Shown here: positions 26,428 to 34,204 of the stretch, in pieces | How positions within the stretch are numbered: the stretch's first letter is position 1 | Layout: the number at the start of each line of letters is the position of its first letter | Assembly: GCF_003853415.1 (NCBI RefSeq) | Contig: NZ_QTPP01000040.1 | Span: 1-64,000 of the forward strand | Direction: 5' to 3' | DNA: 64,000 bases | Origin: Burkholderia sp. Bp9142 | GTDB lineage: Bacteria; Pseudomonadota; Gammaproteobacteria; Burkholderiales; Burkholderiaceae | The notes under the pieces: model-generated | What the model was told of the DNA's origin: nothing | Seen by the model: only the letters and a program-made list of their open reading frames with translations | Databases searched by the model: none | Position numbers and translations under genes: made by a program

Positions 26428-28227
26428 CTACCGGGTCGGCCGGGGAAGGTACTGGCGACACGATCCACGCGGCGGACGCCGGAAGACTGCGCCGATCTGG
26501 CGCGCGCGTTTCGCCTCTTCCCCATGCAGATAGGTCGAGGTGGTTGCCACCGAGGCGTGGCGCAAGTTGTCTCGCACGACCACGAGCTCCACGCCGGCGT
26601 CCAGTGCGTGGGTGGCATGTGTATGACGCAGCCAGTGGGGACTGGCGTGCCGTAGCTTTTCGGCAAGCGCCGGATTGCGAACGTCCATGCGTTCCGCGGC
26701 CTCCCGAAAAAACTCACCCAACACCTGCCGCAACCGCGCCGCGCTAATACCGGCGTGGCGTTCCGCGCGATGTTCCGCAGTGAGAGCAGCCACCAACGGC
26801 GTGGCCGGCTGCCAGCGGGCGCGCCTGACCGGCAAGCCGCGCGCCTTCAGCGCGCGCCGCAGCGCGTCGCGCGCGAGCGGCGGCAGCGCCACGCGCCCGG
26901 CCTTCGCGCCTTTGCCGGTGACTTCCAGCCATAACGTACCGCGGGCGTCCGCCGTGATGTCGCCCAGCGTCGCGGCCACCAGTTCCTGCACCCGCAACCC
27001 CGTCGAGTAGCCGAAATCCAGCACAAAGCGCAGCCGCTCTGCAGCCGGTACGGTCCAGCCGGTTCGCTCGAGTTGGTCGGCTGCAGCGCGCACGAACTTC
27101 CACTCTCGGCCAGGCAATGCGCGTCCGGTATCAAATGGCGCACGGACTGCGCCGCCGCGCACCGTCACCCCCGCAAACGGGTTGAGCACCACATAGTGCT
27201 GGCCGACCAGCCACGCGAACAGCGCGCGCAGCACCGCCAGCGCGTAGGCGGCCGACCGCGGCGTGAGCCCCCCCGCGAACGGCCGCCAAGCGGGCGTCGT
27301 GCGCGGGCACGGCGGCCCGATCCAGCGCGAGGCGGGCGTCGGATGGCGCAGGAAGGTGCGATACGCGATCGCGTCGTCGGTGGTGAGCGACGACAGCGGC
27401 TGGCGGCGCGCCACGATGGCCCACAACAGCAGCCGTTCGGCCTCGCGCCGGTACGCGCGCGCGGTGTGCTCGGACTCATGCAGCGCCAGCCACGCCTCGA
27501 TCGCCTGGTAATCGTTGGTGGCGGCGAGGCCACAGGTGTCGCGCGGGGCCCGGAAGCGGCCGCGGGAGCCATCGAGGGCGGCGGGCAGGGCGTCCAGCGA
27601 CCCCCGTGGGACCAACTGCGCCGCGGCGGCGGTGTAGGGCATCCGCGTGGCGGCGCGCCGGGTCAGGTCGGGGTGCGCGGCGACGAAGGCGGCGACGTGG
27701 TGCGCGCCCTGGCGCCCCAGCCCCGGGATCGGCCGCCACCAGCCGGGGCGGTGGGCGATCCGCACCAGCAGGTCGGCGCACGAGTTGATGTCGGCGGCGG
27801 CGAGCGCGCGAGCGATGCGTGGCAGCAGCCAGCGGTGCACCGGGTCGGCCGGCCGCGGCGCGGGGATCGGCGTGGCGCGCAGCGCGTCGAGCGCGATGAC
27901 GACCTGCGCCGCATGACGGATGCGGTCTGCCGCCGGATGCGTGAACAGCGGGATCAGGTCATCGCGCTGGCGGGCGATTGCGCACGCGACGAGCTGGCGG
28001 CGGATGCGGCCCAGCAGGCCGCGTGACGACTGGCCGTCGTCGCGCGCGTGGTCGAGGTAGCGTGTGACGGCCGCGCGCGCGGTGAGCCCTTCATGCCAGG
28101 CGCGCAGCGCGGCGAGCGACGCGAGCTCAGGCAGGGCAGCAGGCAGGGCAGCAGGCAGGGCCGCGGGCGTGCCAGCGGAGGAGGGTCCGCGCCCCGGCCT
28201 GGAGGGCGGGATCGACGCGGTATGCAT
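26428..28227 (-). CDS. tyrosine recombinase / integrase
   Basis: A 599-residue site-specific recombinase with a long N-terminal region (about 1-330), a core-binding helical domain and a C-terminal catalytic domain. Catalytic residues are all visible: Arg in STGLRVQELV, Lys in GKGAKAGRV, His and Arg in PHWLRHTHATH, His in NLRHASVATTS and the nucleophile Tyr in TSTYLHGEE. The start ATG 28227 is followed by a low-complexity ALPA stretch encoded by 12-bp tandem repeats. The enzyme presumably moved the island to its right; a decayed relative of its N-terminal part lies at 36890-37305. Composition is extremely G+C-rich, unlike the cargo next to it. Confidence 0.9.
   Translation of the reverse strand: MHTASIPPSRPGRGPSSAGTPAALPAALPAALPELASLAALRAWHEGLTARAAVTRYLDHARDDGQSSRGLLGRIRRQLVACAIARQRDDLIPLFTHPAADRIRHAAQVVIALDALRATPIPAPRPADPVHRWLLPRIARALAAADINSCADLLVRIAHRPGWWRPIPGLGRQGAHHVAAFVAAHPDLTRRAATRMPYTAAAAQLVPRGSLDALPAALDGSRGRFRAPRDTCGLAATNDYQAIEAWLALHESEHTARAYRREAERLLLWAIVARRQPLSSLTTDDAIAYRTFLRHPTPASRWIGPPCPRTTPAWRPFAGGLTPRSAAYALAVLRALFAWLVGQHYVVLNPFAGVTVRGGAVRAPFDTGRALPGREWKFVRAAADQLERTGWTVPAAERLRFVLDFGYSTGLRVQELVAATLGDITADARGTLWLEVTGKGAKAGRVALPPLARDALRRALKARGLPVRRARWQPATPLVAALTAEHRAERHAGISAARLRQVLGEFFREAAERMDVRNPALAEKLRHASPHWLRHTHATHALDAGVELVVVRDNLRHASVATTSTYLHGEEAKRARQIGAVFRRPPRGSCRQYLPRPTR
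28130..28161 (-). repeat. 12-bp tandem repeat inside integrase gene
   Basis: Unit GGCAGGGCAGCA occurs twice in full and a third time in part. It encodes a repeated Ala-Leu-Pro-Ala run near residue 25 of the integrase, and copy number could vary without breaking the frame. Confidence 0.8.
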
Positions 28228-28238
28228 GAGATCAGTTT

Positions 28239-28287
28239 AGGTCGCGCGCAGGGCACTCGCGATAAGAGTATTTATCGCAAGCGACCT
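28239..28287. promoter_or_regulatory. nested palindrome upstream of integrase
   Basis: Outer arms AGGTCGC (28239-28245) and GCGACCT (28281-28287) enclose inner arms GCGATAA (28259-28265) and TTATCGC (28272-28278). It lies just upstream of the integrase start on that strand, a likely operator or recombinase binding site. Confidence 0.45.
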
Positions 28288-28496
28288 ACTTGAGCATCGA
28301 CCGCGGGACGCGTCGCTCAGTCGCTGTCGGTCTGGAAATGGTGTTTTATCCAGGCTCGGTGCACTCGCTCGGTAGATTGAGTGCCGTCCAGGCGTACCGT
28401 TAGGCAGTCAGTGCTTTCCGATGGCTAGTCCGTGTGGTCGACGAGCGCGAAGCGCGCGAGTTCGGAATCGAAGAAGCGAGCCTTATTCGATGCCAG

Positions 28497-29390
28497 CTAT
28501 GCACCGACGGAGGCTTTCGCCTTTTCATATTCTTCTAAATTTGCAATGACAACTGGCGTTTGTTTAGGGTCGTCAGTCAACGTGATTGGTCCTCGTAGCG
28601 CAAATTCGTTTCGCATTCGTTTGTCGAAGTAATAGAGCATCGCCATGCGTACCTGCAGAACCACGCGTCCGTTGAACATGCCGTAGTCGAGCTCGATTGC
28701 TTTCTGCTCCCACTCAGTCAGGCGAGGGTTCGGCACAAGTTCAACAGCAAAGTTTGTGTGCCACAACTTATCGTCTGCGGCGTTCGCGCCGGAGGCGCGC
28801 TCGTCACGCGCATCACGGCATCGAGACAGGAGGAAATCCTTGAACCGATTGTCGCGATGGCAAAACGCTCGCATGTGCCACCTGAATCCGTCAGATGCAA
28901 ATGCGTGCGGCGTAATGCGACGCCAGACGGCGGTCGGGCCAGCGCTGCTGAGCGACTGATATTCAATCTCGAGAGATTGATTCGTCCGGATCGCTTTCAG
29001 CACGGCGCGCAGTAAAGGTGCGTCAACGCGTCGAGACGGAATGGGTAACGTAGCCGTGACCGGAGCGTCGCCTAGCCACGTTTCCTCCTTGTCTACAGTA
29101 TTCGCCGTCAAGGCACCCAACTGCGCGAGATAGCGTTCGGCGTCTGGCTTTATGAAGGCGCAATGAAAGCTTTCGGTGGCGAGGTAGCGCTTGGAGCTGA
29201 GGTCGTAACGCAGGTTCTCGGGTGCGACTTTTTGGTATTCGGTCAGATCATTCGACGCCTGCTGGGCCGACACACCGAAGTGGTCGACGATATGAGACCT
29301 ATTTATCGAACCCTGCCAGTACGCCGTAAAGTCAATAAATTCAAGGCGTTGTTCGATTCCCCAGCGCTTCTTGGGAGATGCTTCGTTCAT
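28497..29390 (-). CDS. WYL-domain transcriptional regulator (CapW/BrxR-like)
   Basis: 297 residues. An N-terminal winged helix (RLEFIDFTAYWQGSINRSHIV, then FGVSAQQASNDLTEYQ as recognition helix) is followed by a WYL domain (about 130-210: LEIEYQSLS, RRITPHAFASDGFRWHMRAFC) and a C-terminal WCX-like region. This architecture and the RWHMRAFC pattern match the CapW/BrxR repressors found next to CBASS, BREX and other phage-defence operons. It is divergent from the ubiquitin-like operon with 161 bp between the starts, so it probably controls that operon, perhaps released by an invader signal. The regulatory role is inference from architecture and position. Confidence 0.85.
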   Translation of the reverse strand: MNEASPKKRWGIEQRLEFIDFTAYWQGSINRSHIVDHFGVSAQQASNDLTEYQKVAPENLRYDLSSKRYLATESFHCAFIKPDAERYLAQLGALTANTVDKEETWLGDAPVTATLPIPSRRVDAPLLRAVLKAIRTNQSLEIEYQSLSSAGPTAVWRRITPHAFASDGFRWHMRAFCHRDNRFKDFLLSRCRDARDERASGANAADDKLWHTNFAVELVPNPRLTEWEQKAIELDYGMFNGRVVLQVRMAMLYYFDKRMRNEFALRGPITLTDDPKQTPVVIANLEEYEKAKASVGA

Positions 29391-29415
29391 GCCATTCCTC
29401 GATACGTAAAGAAAC

Positions 29416-29445
29416 TTGATCCATCGTGTTTGTTTGCTGTATCAT
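29416..29445 (+). promoter_or_regulatory. possible sigma-70 promoter of ubiquitin-like operon
   Basis: TTGATC and TATCAT separated by 18 bp in the divergent intergenic region, about 105 bp before the first gene of the operon. Repressor binding by the WYL protein would be expected nearby, but I see no clean inverted repeat. Confidence 0.35.
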
Positions 29446-29551
29446 GAAATTGTACCTGTCGAAGTCCGCTGTAGGGTAAAACCTGTGCTGGCAGCATGGG
29501 TGGTACGGGGTAGACGGGGGGCGTAGCCATTCCATATCCGAGGTGACCAAC

Positions 29552-30229
29552 ATGGCTGAAGCAAATCAAGATTTTAAGTATCTGATTAATGGGAAATCGG
29601 CGAGCGTGGACGACCCGACGCCGACCAGCGCGCAGATTTTGGCGGACGCCGGGTATGAGCCGGCTGACGACTACCTGCTGATCCAGCGCACCAAGTTCGG
29701 GTCGCGCGTGGTGGCATCGGACGACGTTCTGCATGTCGGCGACGGGCACGCCGAATTTTTCGCGTTCGAAGGCGGTGAAGCGTTCGAATTCACGGTGAAC
29801 GAGCATTCGGTTTTTTGGGGCGAACAAACGATCCGCGTCGACCAGATCCGCTCTCTCGCCAACGTGTCGGAAGACAATGACTTGGTGTGGATTCGCGACG
29901 AAGCCGGCAATGAAGTCCTGAAGTCGAGCGATGTCTTTGAGCTGGGCAAGCAAGGTATCGAACACCTGCGCACGCACAAGCGCCCGCCGCCGTCGCTCTA
30001 TATCTTCTTTGTCGACGGCGTCGAGTACAAGACCGAACACGAACGTCTGACCGGTGCTCAGATCACCGCGATGATTCCGGGTTGGGATCCGACGAATTCG
30101 CTTGTGCTCGAGGGCGAGGGTTCTGAGCCGGATGAGGTGATTCACCCGGCAACCGTGGTTGAGTTCAAAGGGCGCGCAACCCCGGCGCACTTTGCCATCG
30201 TCCCCCCGGCGACGTTTGGTGACGCATGA
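29552..30229 (+). CDS. multi-ubiquitin-like protein (three ubiquitin-like domains)
   Basis: 225 residues made of three successive beta-grasp units: about 5-72 (FKYLINGKSASVDD to EFFAFEGG), 73-145 (EFTVNEHSVFWGEQTIRVDQI to GIEHLRTHK) and 146-225 (YIFFVDGVEYKTEHERLTGAQI to the end). This matches the bacterial multiubiquitin family. The C-terminus ends TFGDA with no Gly-Gly, so either the JAB peptidase of the E1 fusion trims it or the chemistry differs. ATG 29552 follows GAGGTG; a GTG at 29543 is possible. The stop overlaps the E2 start (ATGA). Predicted role: modifier protein attached to targets. Confidence 0.88.
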   Translation: MAEANQDFKYLINGKSASVDDPTPTSAQILADAGYEPADDYLLIQRTKFGSRVVASDDVLHVGDGHAEFFAFEGGEAFEFTVNEHSVFWGEQTIRVDQIRSLANVSEDNDLVWIRDEAGNEVLKSSDVFELGKQGIEHLRTHKRPPPSLYIFFVDGVEYKTEHERLTGAQITAMIPGWDPTNSLVLEGEGSEPDEVIHPATVVEFKGRATPAHFAIVPPATFGDA

Positions 30230-30612
30230 AGAGCGTCGAGGAACAATTCGCCGACCTGCAACGGGTGTACCGCGCGGCAACGCTCACGTCGCTGGGCGGG
30301 GGCATGTTCCTGGTGCGAATTCCGCAGGTGTCTTTGCCCGACGGCTGGTCGCAGGTTTGCACAGAAGTGCGATTCATCGTTCCGAATGGCTACCCGTATG
30401 CGCCACCGGACTGCTTCTGGGCCGACAGCTCGCTGCGCCTGAAGAACGGTGCGATGCCGCAGAACGCGAACATCGGGCAAACGATGCCGGGCCAACCGGA
30501 CGCGAACACGTTGTGGTTTTCGTGGCACGTCAATCAGTCATGGAACGCGTCGAAGTGCACACTGACGACGTACGTGAACGTTATCCTCAATCGCTTTAAG
30601 GCGGTGCAATGA
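30226..30612 (+). CDS. E2-like ubiquitin-conjugating protein (prokaryotic E2 family)
   Basis: 128 residues with the E2 fold signature: N-terminal helix EEQFADLQRVYRAA, strands, then FIVPNGYPYAPPDCFW, which matches the conserved Tyr-Pro-x-x-Pro-Pro turn, and a C-terminal Trp-rich segment LWFSWHVNQSW followed by a helix. The usual active-site Cys in a HPN-x(n)-C context is absent. Cys45, Cys63 and Cys111 exist, and Ser99 next to His101 sits where some bacterial E2 families have a conserved Ser/His pair. It overlaps genes on both sides by 4 bp, so stoichiometric production is likely. Predicted carrier of the ubiquitin-like protein. Confidence 0.82.
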   Translation: MKSVEEQFADLQRVYRAATLTSLGGGMFLVRIPQVSLPDGWSQVCTEVRFIVPNGYPYAPPDCFWADSSLRLKNGAMPQNANIGQTMPGQPDANTLWFSWHVNQSWNASKCTLTTYVNVILNRFKAVQ

Positions 30613-31931
30613 GCGAACTCGTCATCAGTGCACCGACACTTCATTATCTCAATGAGTCTCTGGGCGCTGCTGTCGAGCGCGGAGCGGTCCTCTATCTGAC
30701 GCGTGACTTCGACGGGGACCGCTACCTGGTTAGAGAGGTCGAACTCGCTCAGCCCGAGGACTGTTTGCACGCCTCGGCTAGCGAGATCACGTTTGCGCCG
30801 CAATTCCTCACGCGCGTGACGAGGCGTGCACGTGAGAGGGGATTTTCGCTCGCGCTTTTGCATACTCATCCGTCAGGCTACAACGATTTTTCCCCCGTCG
30901 ATGACGAGACCGAAGCCGGTCTACAGGGGTTCATGTGCGATCGCAACCCAGCGCATGAGTGCTTTTCAGTTGTGCTTTGCGATGGCCACGTTATCGCACG
31001 GACGTTTGGCGCAGCCGAGCGCGTCAATGTACGCATCGTCGGCGCGGAGGTGCTGCTCCCTGGCCGTGCGGGTGAAATCCAGCAGGACGAACGCTATGAC
31101 CGCCAGATGCGAGCATTCGGCGAGGAAGGCCAGGCGATTCTCAGCTCTATGACAGTCGCAATTGTCGGCCTCGGCGGGACCGGGTCAGTTGCCGCGCAGC
31201 AACTGGCGCATCTGGGCGTGGGCTCCTTTGTGCTCGTCGATTCTGACGTGGTCGAGAAAACCAATCTGAATCGCGTGGTCGGAACCATGGAGCAGTCGGT
31301 GGGCCGCAAGAAGGTCGATGTGGCGGCGCAGATGATAGAACACATCAATCCCAAAGCGCGCGTCAGCTGTTATATCGGCTCAGTTATCTCCGGCGAGGCG
31401 TCGGCGCTGCTGCGAAAAACCGACTGCATCTTCATTTGTACCGATTCCCATTCGAGTCGGGCGTTTGTTTCCGAGTTTTCCTATCAATACCTGGTGCCTG
31501 CCATTGACATTGGTGTTGGCATCAACGCACACGACGGCAAGGTCCGGGCGATGACCGGGCGCACGCAAATGCTCGCGCCCGGGTTGCCTTGCCTCGTGTG
31601 CAGCAACGCACTCGACTCGCGACGTATCCGCGAAGAGCTGATGACTGATGCACAGCGCGCTGCTGATCCGTATTTCAATGAGGGTGGCGTGAAACAGCCC
31701 GCGGTTATATCACTGAACAGCGCGATCGTGTCATTGGCCGTGACGATGCTTCTCGGCGTATTCACTGCAGTTCCCGCGCGCGCGCGGTGGCAGTCATACG
31801 ACGCGGTAACCGGCACCGTCCGACTGCTGAGGACCTCACCGCAACTGGATTGTGGCGTCTGCGGCCCAGATGGTGTTGTTGGTGCGGGCGACTCGCGTCG
31901 CCTGACCTTTCTTCCTTCGGAGGACCAGTGA
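30609..31931 (+). CDS. JAB peptidase-E1 (ThiF) fusion protein
   Basis: 440 residues in two parts. Residues about 1-150 form a JAB/MPN metallopeptidase with the full JAMM motif HTHPSG (His85, His87) followed by Ser95 and Asp98. Residues about 165-430 are a ThiF/E1 adenylyltransferase with the nucleotide loop GLGGTGS (187-193), DSDVVEKTNLNR and paired zinc-binding Cys (CLVC, 328/331, and CGVC near 414). No separate catalytic Cys for a thioester is evident. It should process and adenylate the multi-ubiquitin protein for transfer to the E2. GTGA overlap with the next start at 31928. Confidence 0.9.
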   Translation: MSELVISAPTLHYLNESLGAAVERGAVLYLTRDFDGDRYLVREVELAQPEDCLHASASEITFAPQFLTRVTRRARERGFSLALLHTHPSGYNDFSPVDDETEAGLQGFMCDRNPAHECFSVVLCDGHVIARTFGAAERVNVRIVGAEVLLPGRAGEIQQDERYDRQMRAFGEEGQAILSSMTVAIVGLGGTGSVAAQQLAHLGVGSFVLVDSDVVEKTNLNRVVGTMEQSVGRKKVDVAAQMIEHINPKARVSCYIGSVISGEASALLRKTDCIFICTDSHSSRAFVSEFSYQYLVPAIDIGVGINAHDGKVRAMTGRTQMLAPGLPCLVCSNALDSRRIREELMTDAQRAADPYFNEGGVKQPAVISLNSAIVSLAVTMLLGVFTAVPARARWQSYDAVTGTVRLLRTSPQLDCGVCGPDGVVGAGDSRRLTFLPSEDQ

Positions 31932-33448
31932 GCGCTGCAACCAACCTCATCTGGTATGGCGTTGCGCCACTGCCTGGCACGCGGGAAAAGCTCGAACTCC
32001 GCGGCCTCCAGATCATGGAGAACCCACCGTCCGAGTCTGTTAAAGACCCGTTGCTTGGCACGACATCGGTCGTCGTTGTCAACCAGCTGTCAACAGATTC
32101 GAACGAAATTGCGGCGCTCTGCAAGCTGATTCCGAGGTTCATCGATCACGGCATCCGCATTGTGTTCCTGGCGGAGGACCGGGCCGAAAGACTGCGGATT
32201 CGCGAACAGACTCTCATGCAGGTGAGCCCCGTTTATCCGTGGGACAACGAGGTTCGCTTCGCGCCCAACCTCAAAGGGATACATTTTGACCATATCGTTC
32301 GATTCGAACGTGGACCGAAGTGGACGGGCTGCCACATTAAGGAGATCGGCCCGGAGGAAAAACTGACGGAGGAAGAGCGGCGCCTTGTCGACCGGGCGTT
32401 CCCAAAGGCGCAGGAAATACACTTGCGCAAGATCGCTCCAGGTTTCTCCGGTTCGAAGGTGTTCATGGCGTACGAGAAGCGCCTCGAAGCCGAGAGCTCG
32501 GTCGCCCACTGGACGCAGCCTCGACTTGTGAAAATCAACAAGCGCGAACTGCTGGGCAAAGAGGTTCGCGCGATGGAGGTGGTCTCTCCGTTTGTCCCGT
32601 TTGAATTGCGGCCAAACCTTGAAAGATTCGTCGAAGGGTTCCATAAGGCCGTGTATGTTGCCGATTTCGTGGACAAGTCAGAGTCCCTGCTTGACGCGGC
32701 GCGCGCTGGGCGCGCCGAGGCTGCTATTTCGAACCTCTTCAACCGGACGCTGCATCGATGGCGGGATCGGGCAAGACAGACCATCATGCCAGATGAGCCG
32801 CTCGTCACTGCTGCAGAGCGGTTGAAGATGGTCTCCCCTCAAGAGATTCAGCATGAGTATCTTGACTCGGAACCCATCCAACGGGAGCAGATCGACCCGT
32901 TGGCGTTGTGGCAGTCTTTACAGGATATTAAATTTCCGCATCGTGTCGCGACAATACATGGCGACCTGCATGGCGATAACGTGCGGGTACGAGGAGATGA
33001 CGCAATCCTGATTGACCTTGGTGCGGTCAAGGGGGATACCGAAGTGGGGATGGGCGCACCGCTCTGCTTTGACGTCGCGATGCTCGAAGTTGCCCTCGTC
33101 TTTACTTATCGAGGTTCCGAGGACGGACCAGATGTCTTTGATCAGTCAGAATGGAAGAATGAAATAGCTCCGTACTACACTCTAGACGCGATATTGAGCA
33201 GCTGCGCCCACGCAGAACTCGAGCCGAAGCCGGACTCATGGCTTTTTGGGTGTCTCCAGCGTATCAGGGCATTCGGTATTTATGAGCAGAGCGATAGTTT
33301 CGAGTATCCGATTGCACTGGTTGTGGCGATGTGGCGTTGGTGCAAATTTCCGGCAGCATCCAATGCAGACAGGGGCCGTCGTGTCGTCGCGTTGGAACTC
33401 GGCGCAAAGCTTATCGAAGAAATTACAAGGAAGAGGCATCGTGACTAA
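31928..33448 (+). CDS. kinase/aminoglycoside-phosphotransferase-fold protein in ubiquitin-like operon
   Basis: 506 residues starting at GTG 31928, which overlaps the E1 stop (GTGA). An N-terminal alpha/beta region (about 1-150) carries hydrophobic strands (SVVVVNQL, GIRIVFLAEDR) like a receiver or flavodoxin fold. From about 165 there is a kinase core: Gly-rich loop GFSGSK (172-177), VKIN with Lys202, catalytic loop HGDLHGDN (344-351, Asp346 and Asn351) and metal Asp in IDLGAV (Asp363). All key residues are present, so an active protein or small-molecule kinase is likely. It resembles in general terms the kinase-like domains found in NTP-dependent conflict systems. Its presence inside this operon is unusual. 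Confidence 0.75.
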   Translation: MSAATNLIWYGVAPLPGTREKLELRGLQIMENPPSESVKDPLLGTTSVVVVNQLSTDSNEIAALCKLIPRFIDHGIRIVFLAEDRAERLRIREQTLMQVSPVYPWDNEVRFAPNLKGIHFDHIVRFERGPKWTGCHIKEIGPEEKLTEEERRLVDRAFPKAQEIHLRKIAPGFSGSKVFMAYEKRLEAESSVAHWTQPRLVKINKRELLGKEVRAMEVVSPFVPFELRPNLERFVEGFHKAVYVADFVDKSESLLDAARAGRAEAAISNLFNRTLHRWRDRARQTIMPDEPLVTAAERLKMVSPQEIQHEYLDSEPIQREQIDPLALWQSLQDIKFPHRVATIHGDLHGDNVRVRGDDAILIDLGAVKGDTEVGMGAPLCFDVAMLEVALVFTYRGSEDGPDVFDQSEWKNEIAPYYTLDAILSSCAHAELEPKPDSWLFGCLQRIRAFGIYEQSDSFEYPIALVVAMWRWCKFPAASNADRGRRVVALELGAKLIEEITRKRHRD

Positions 33449-33968
33449 GGCACTACGAGTTCGCGACCGAGGGACCGTCACGCACCGGCATGCGGCAGAC
33501 GCGTTACTGGAAAGGCCGGGAGATTTCGTGCTTGTGGACCGGGGCGTGCCTCGGTCATTGGTACTAGCATGCCCCGATGGTTGTGGCGAAACGCTCACGA
33601 TCAATCTTGATCCGCGTACAGACAAAGCATGGCGCCACTACCGAAAGCGCAATCAGCTGTCAGTGTTTCCGTCGGTTTGGCGCGACACGGGTTGCCAGAG
33701 CCACTTCATCATCTGGCATCACACTATCCTTTGGTGCGACGGCTCGGACGATGGCGAAGAGGTTGTTGTCGAAGACGAGATCGAATTGCGCCGGCGTGTG
33801 CTTCCCGTGTGCACGGATGATTGGCAGCACTTCACAACTCTAGCCGAGGCATTGGAAGAAGTGCCATGGGATGTGAATCGTGCTTGCATCCAGCTCGCGC
33901 GAAGAGGTTTTCTCGAGGAAGGGCAACGGAAACAGCGCGGGTTTTTCAGGCTTACCGCGAAGGAGTGA
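33441..33968 (+). CDS. DUF6527-type zinc protein
   Basis: 175 residues starting at GTG 33441 with ribosome site AAGGAAGAG, overlapping the kinase gene by 8 bp. It shows PGDFVLVDRGVPRSLVLACPDGCGE, then SVFPSVWRDTGCQSHFIIW and ILWCD, a set of Cys and His (44, 48, 85, 88, 99) that should bind zinc. From memory this is the DUF6527 family, which co-occurs with bacterial multiubiquitin-E2-E1 operons and could act as the E3-like or substrate-selecting part. The C-terminal half (about 120-175) looks like a winged helix (VNRACIQLARRGFLEEG). Confidence 0.75.
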   Translation: MTKALRVRDRGTVTHRHAADALLERPGDFVLVDRGVPRSLVLACPDGCGETLTINLDPRTDKAWRHYRKRNQLSVFPSVWRDTGCQSHFIIWHHTILWCDGSDDGEEVVVEDEIELRRRVLPVCTDDWQHFTTLAEALEEVPWDVNRACIQLARRGFLEEGQRKQRGFFRLTAKE

Positions 33969-33975
33969 AGCTCAA

Positions 33976-34004
33976 ATCGTCCTCGCGCGCGTCGCGGGGA
34001 CGAT
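33976..34004 (+). terminator. hairpin after the ubiquitin-like operon
   Basis: ATCGTCCTCGCG pairs with CGCGGGGACGAT (with G-T) around CGCGT, starting 8 bp after the last stop. No T tract. It separates the operon from the HNH gene. Confidence 0.5.
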
Positions 34005-34204
34005 CTGACTCTATCGAGCGGCATCGTTCGCTGCTTTGCGTCTCCGACAGGCCTGCGCAATCCCAGGGCTTTGTCGAGCGCAATCGTCTCCGCATCGACG
34101 CACGCCAGCCCAGTTGGCCTCTGGAACGATAGAGGCGTGTATCGGAGGAACTGGGGCTTGTGTCAATGAATGTCGTCGTCAGGCGGAGCTTTCAGGGGAT
34201 TTGA

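Noticed and set aside
27073..28026. Plus-strand 317-codon frame within the integrase
   Set aside because: Arg/Gly/Ala-rich shadow of the recombinase gene, which has all catalytic residues.
29416..29551. Operator palindrome for the WYL regulator
   Set aside because: TGTACC and GGTAC occur about 45 bp apart, but the spacing and arm length are not convincing.
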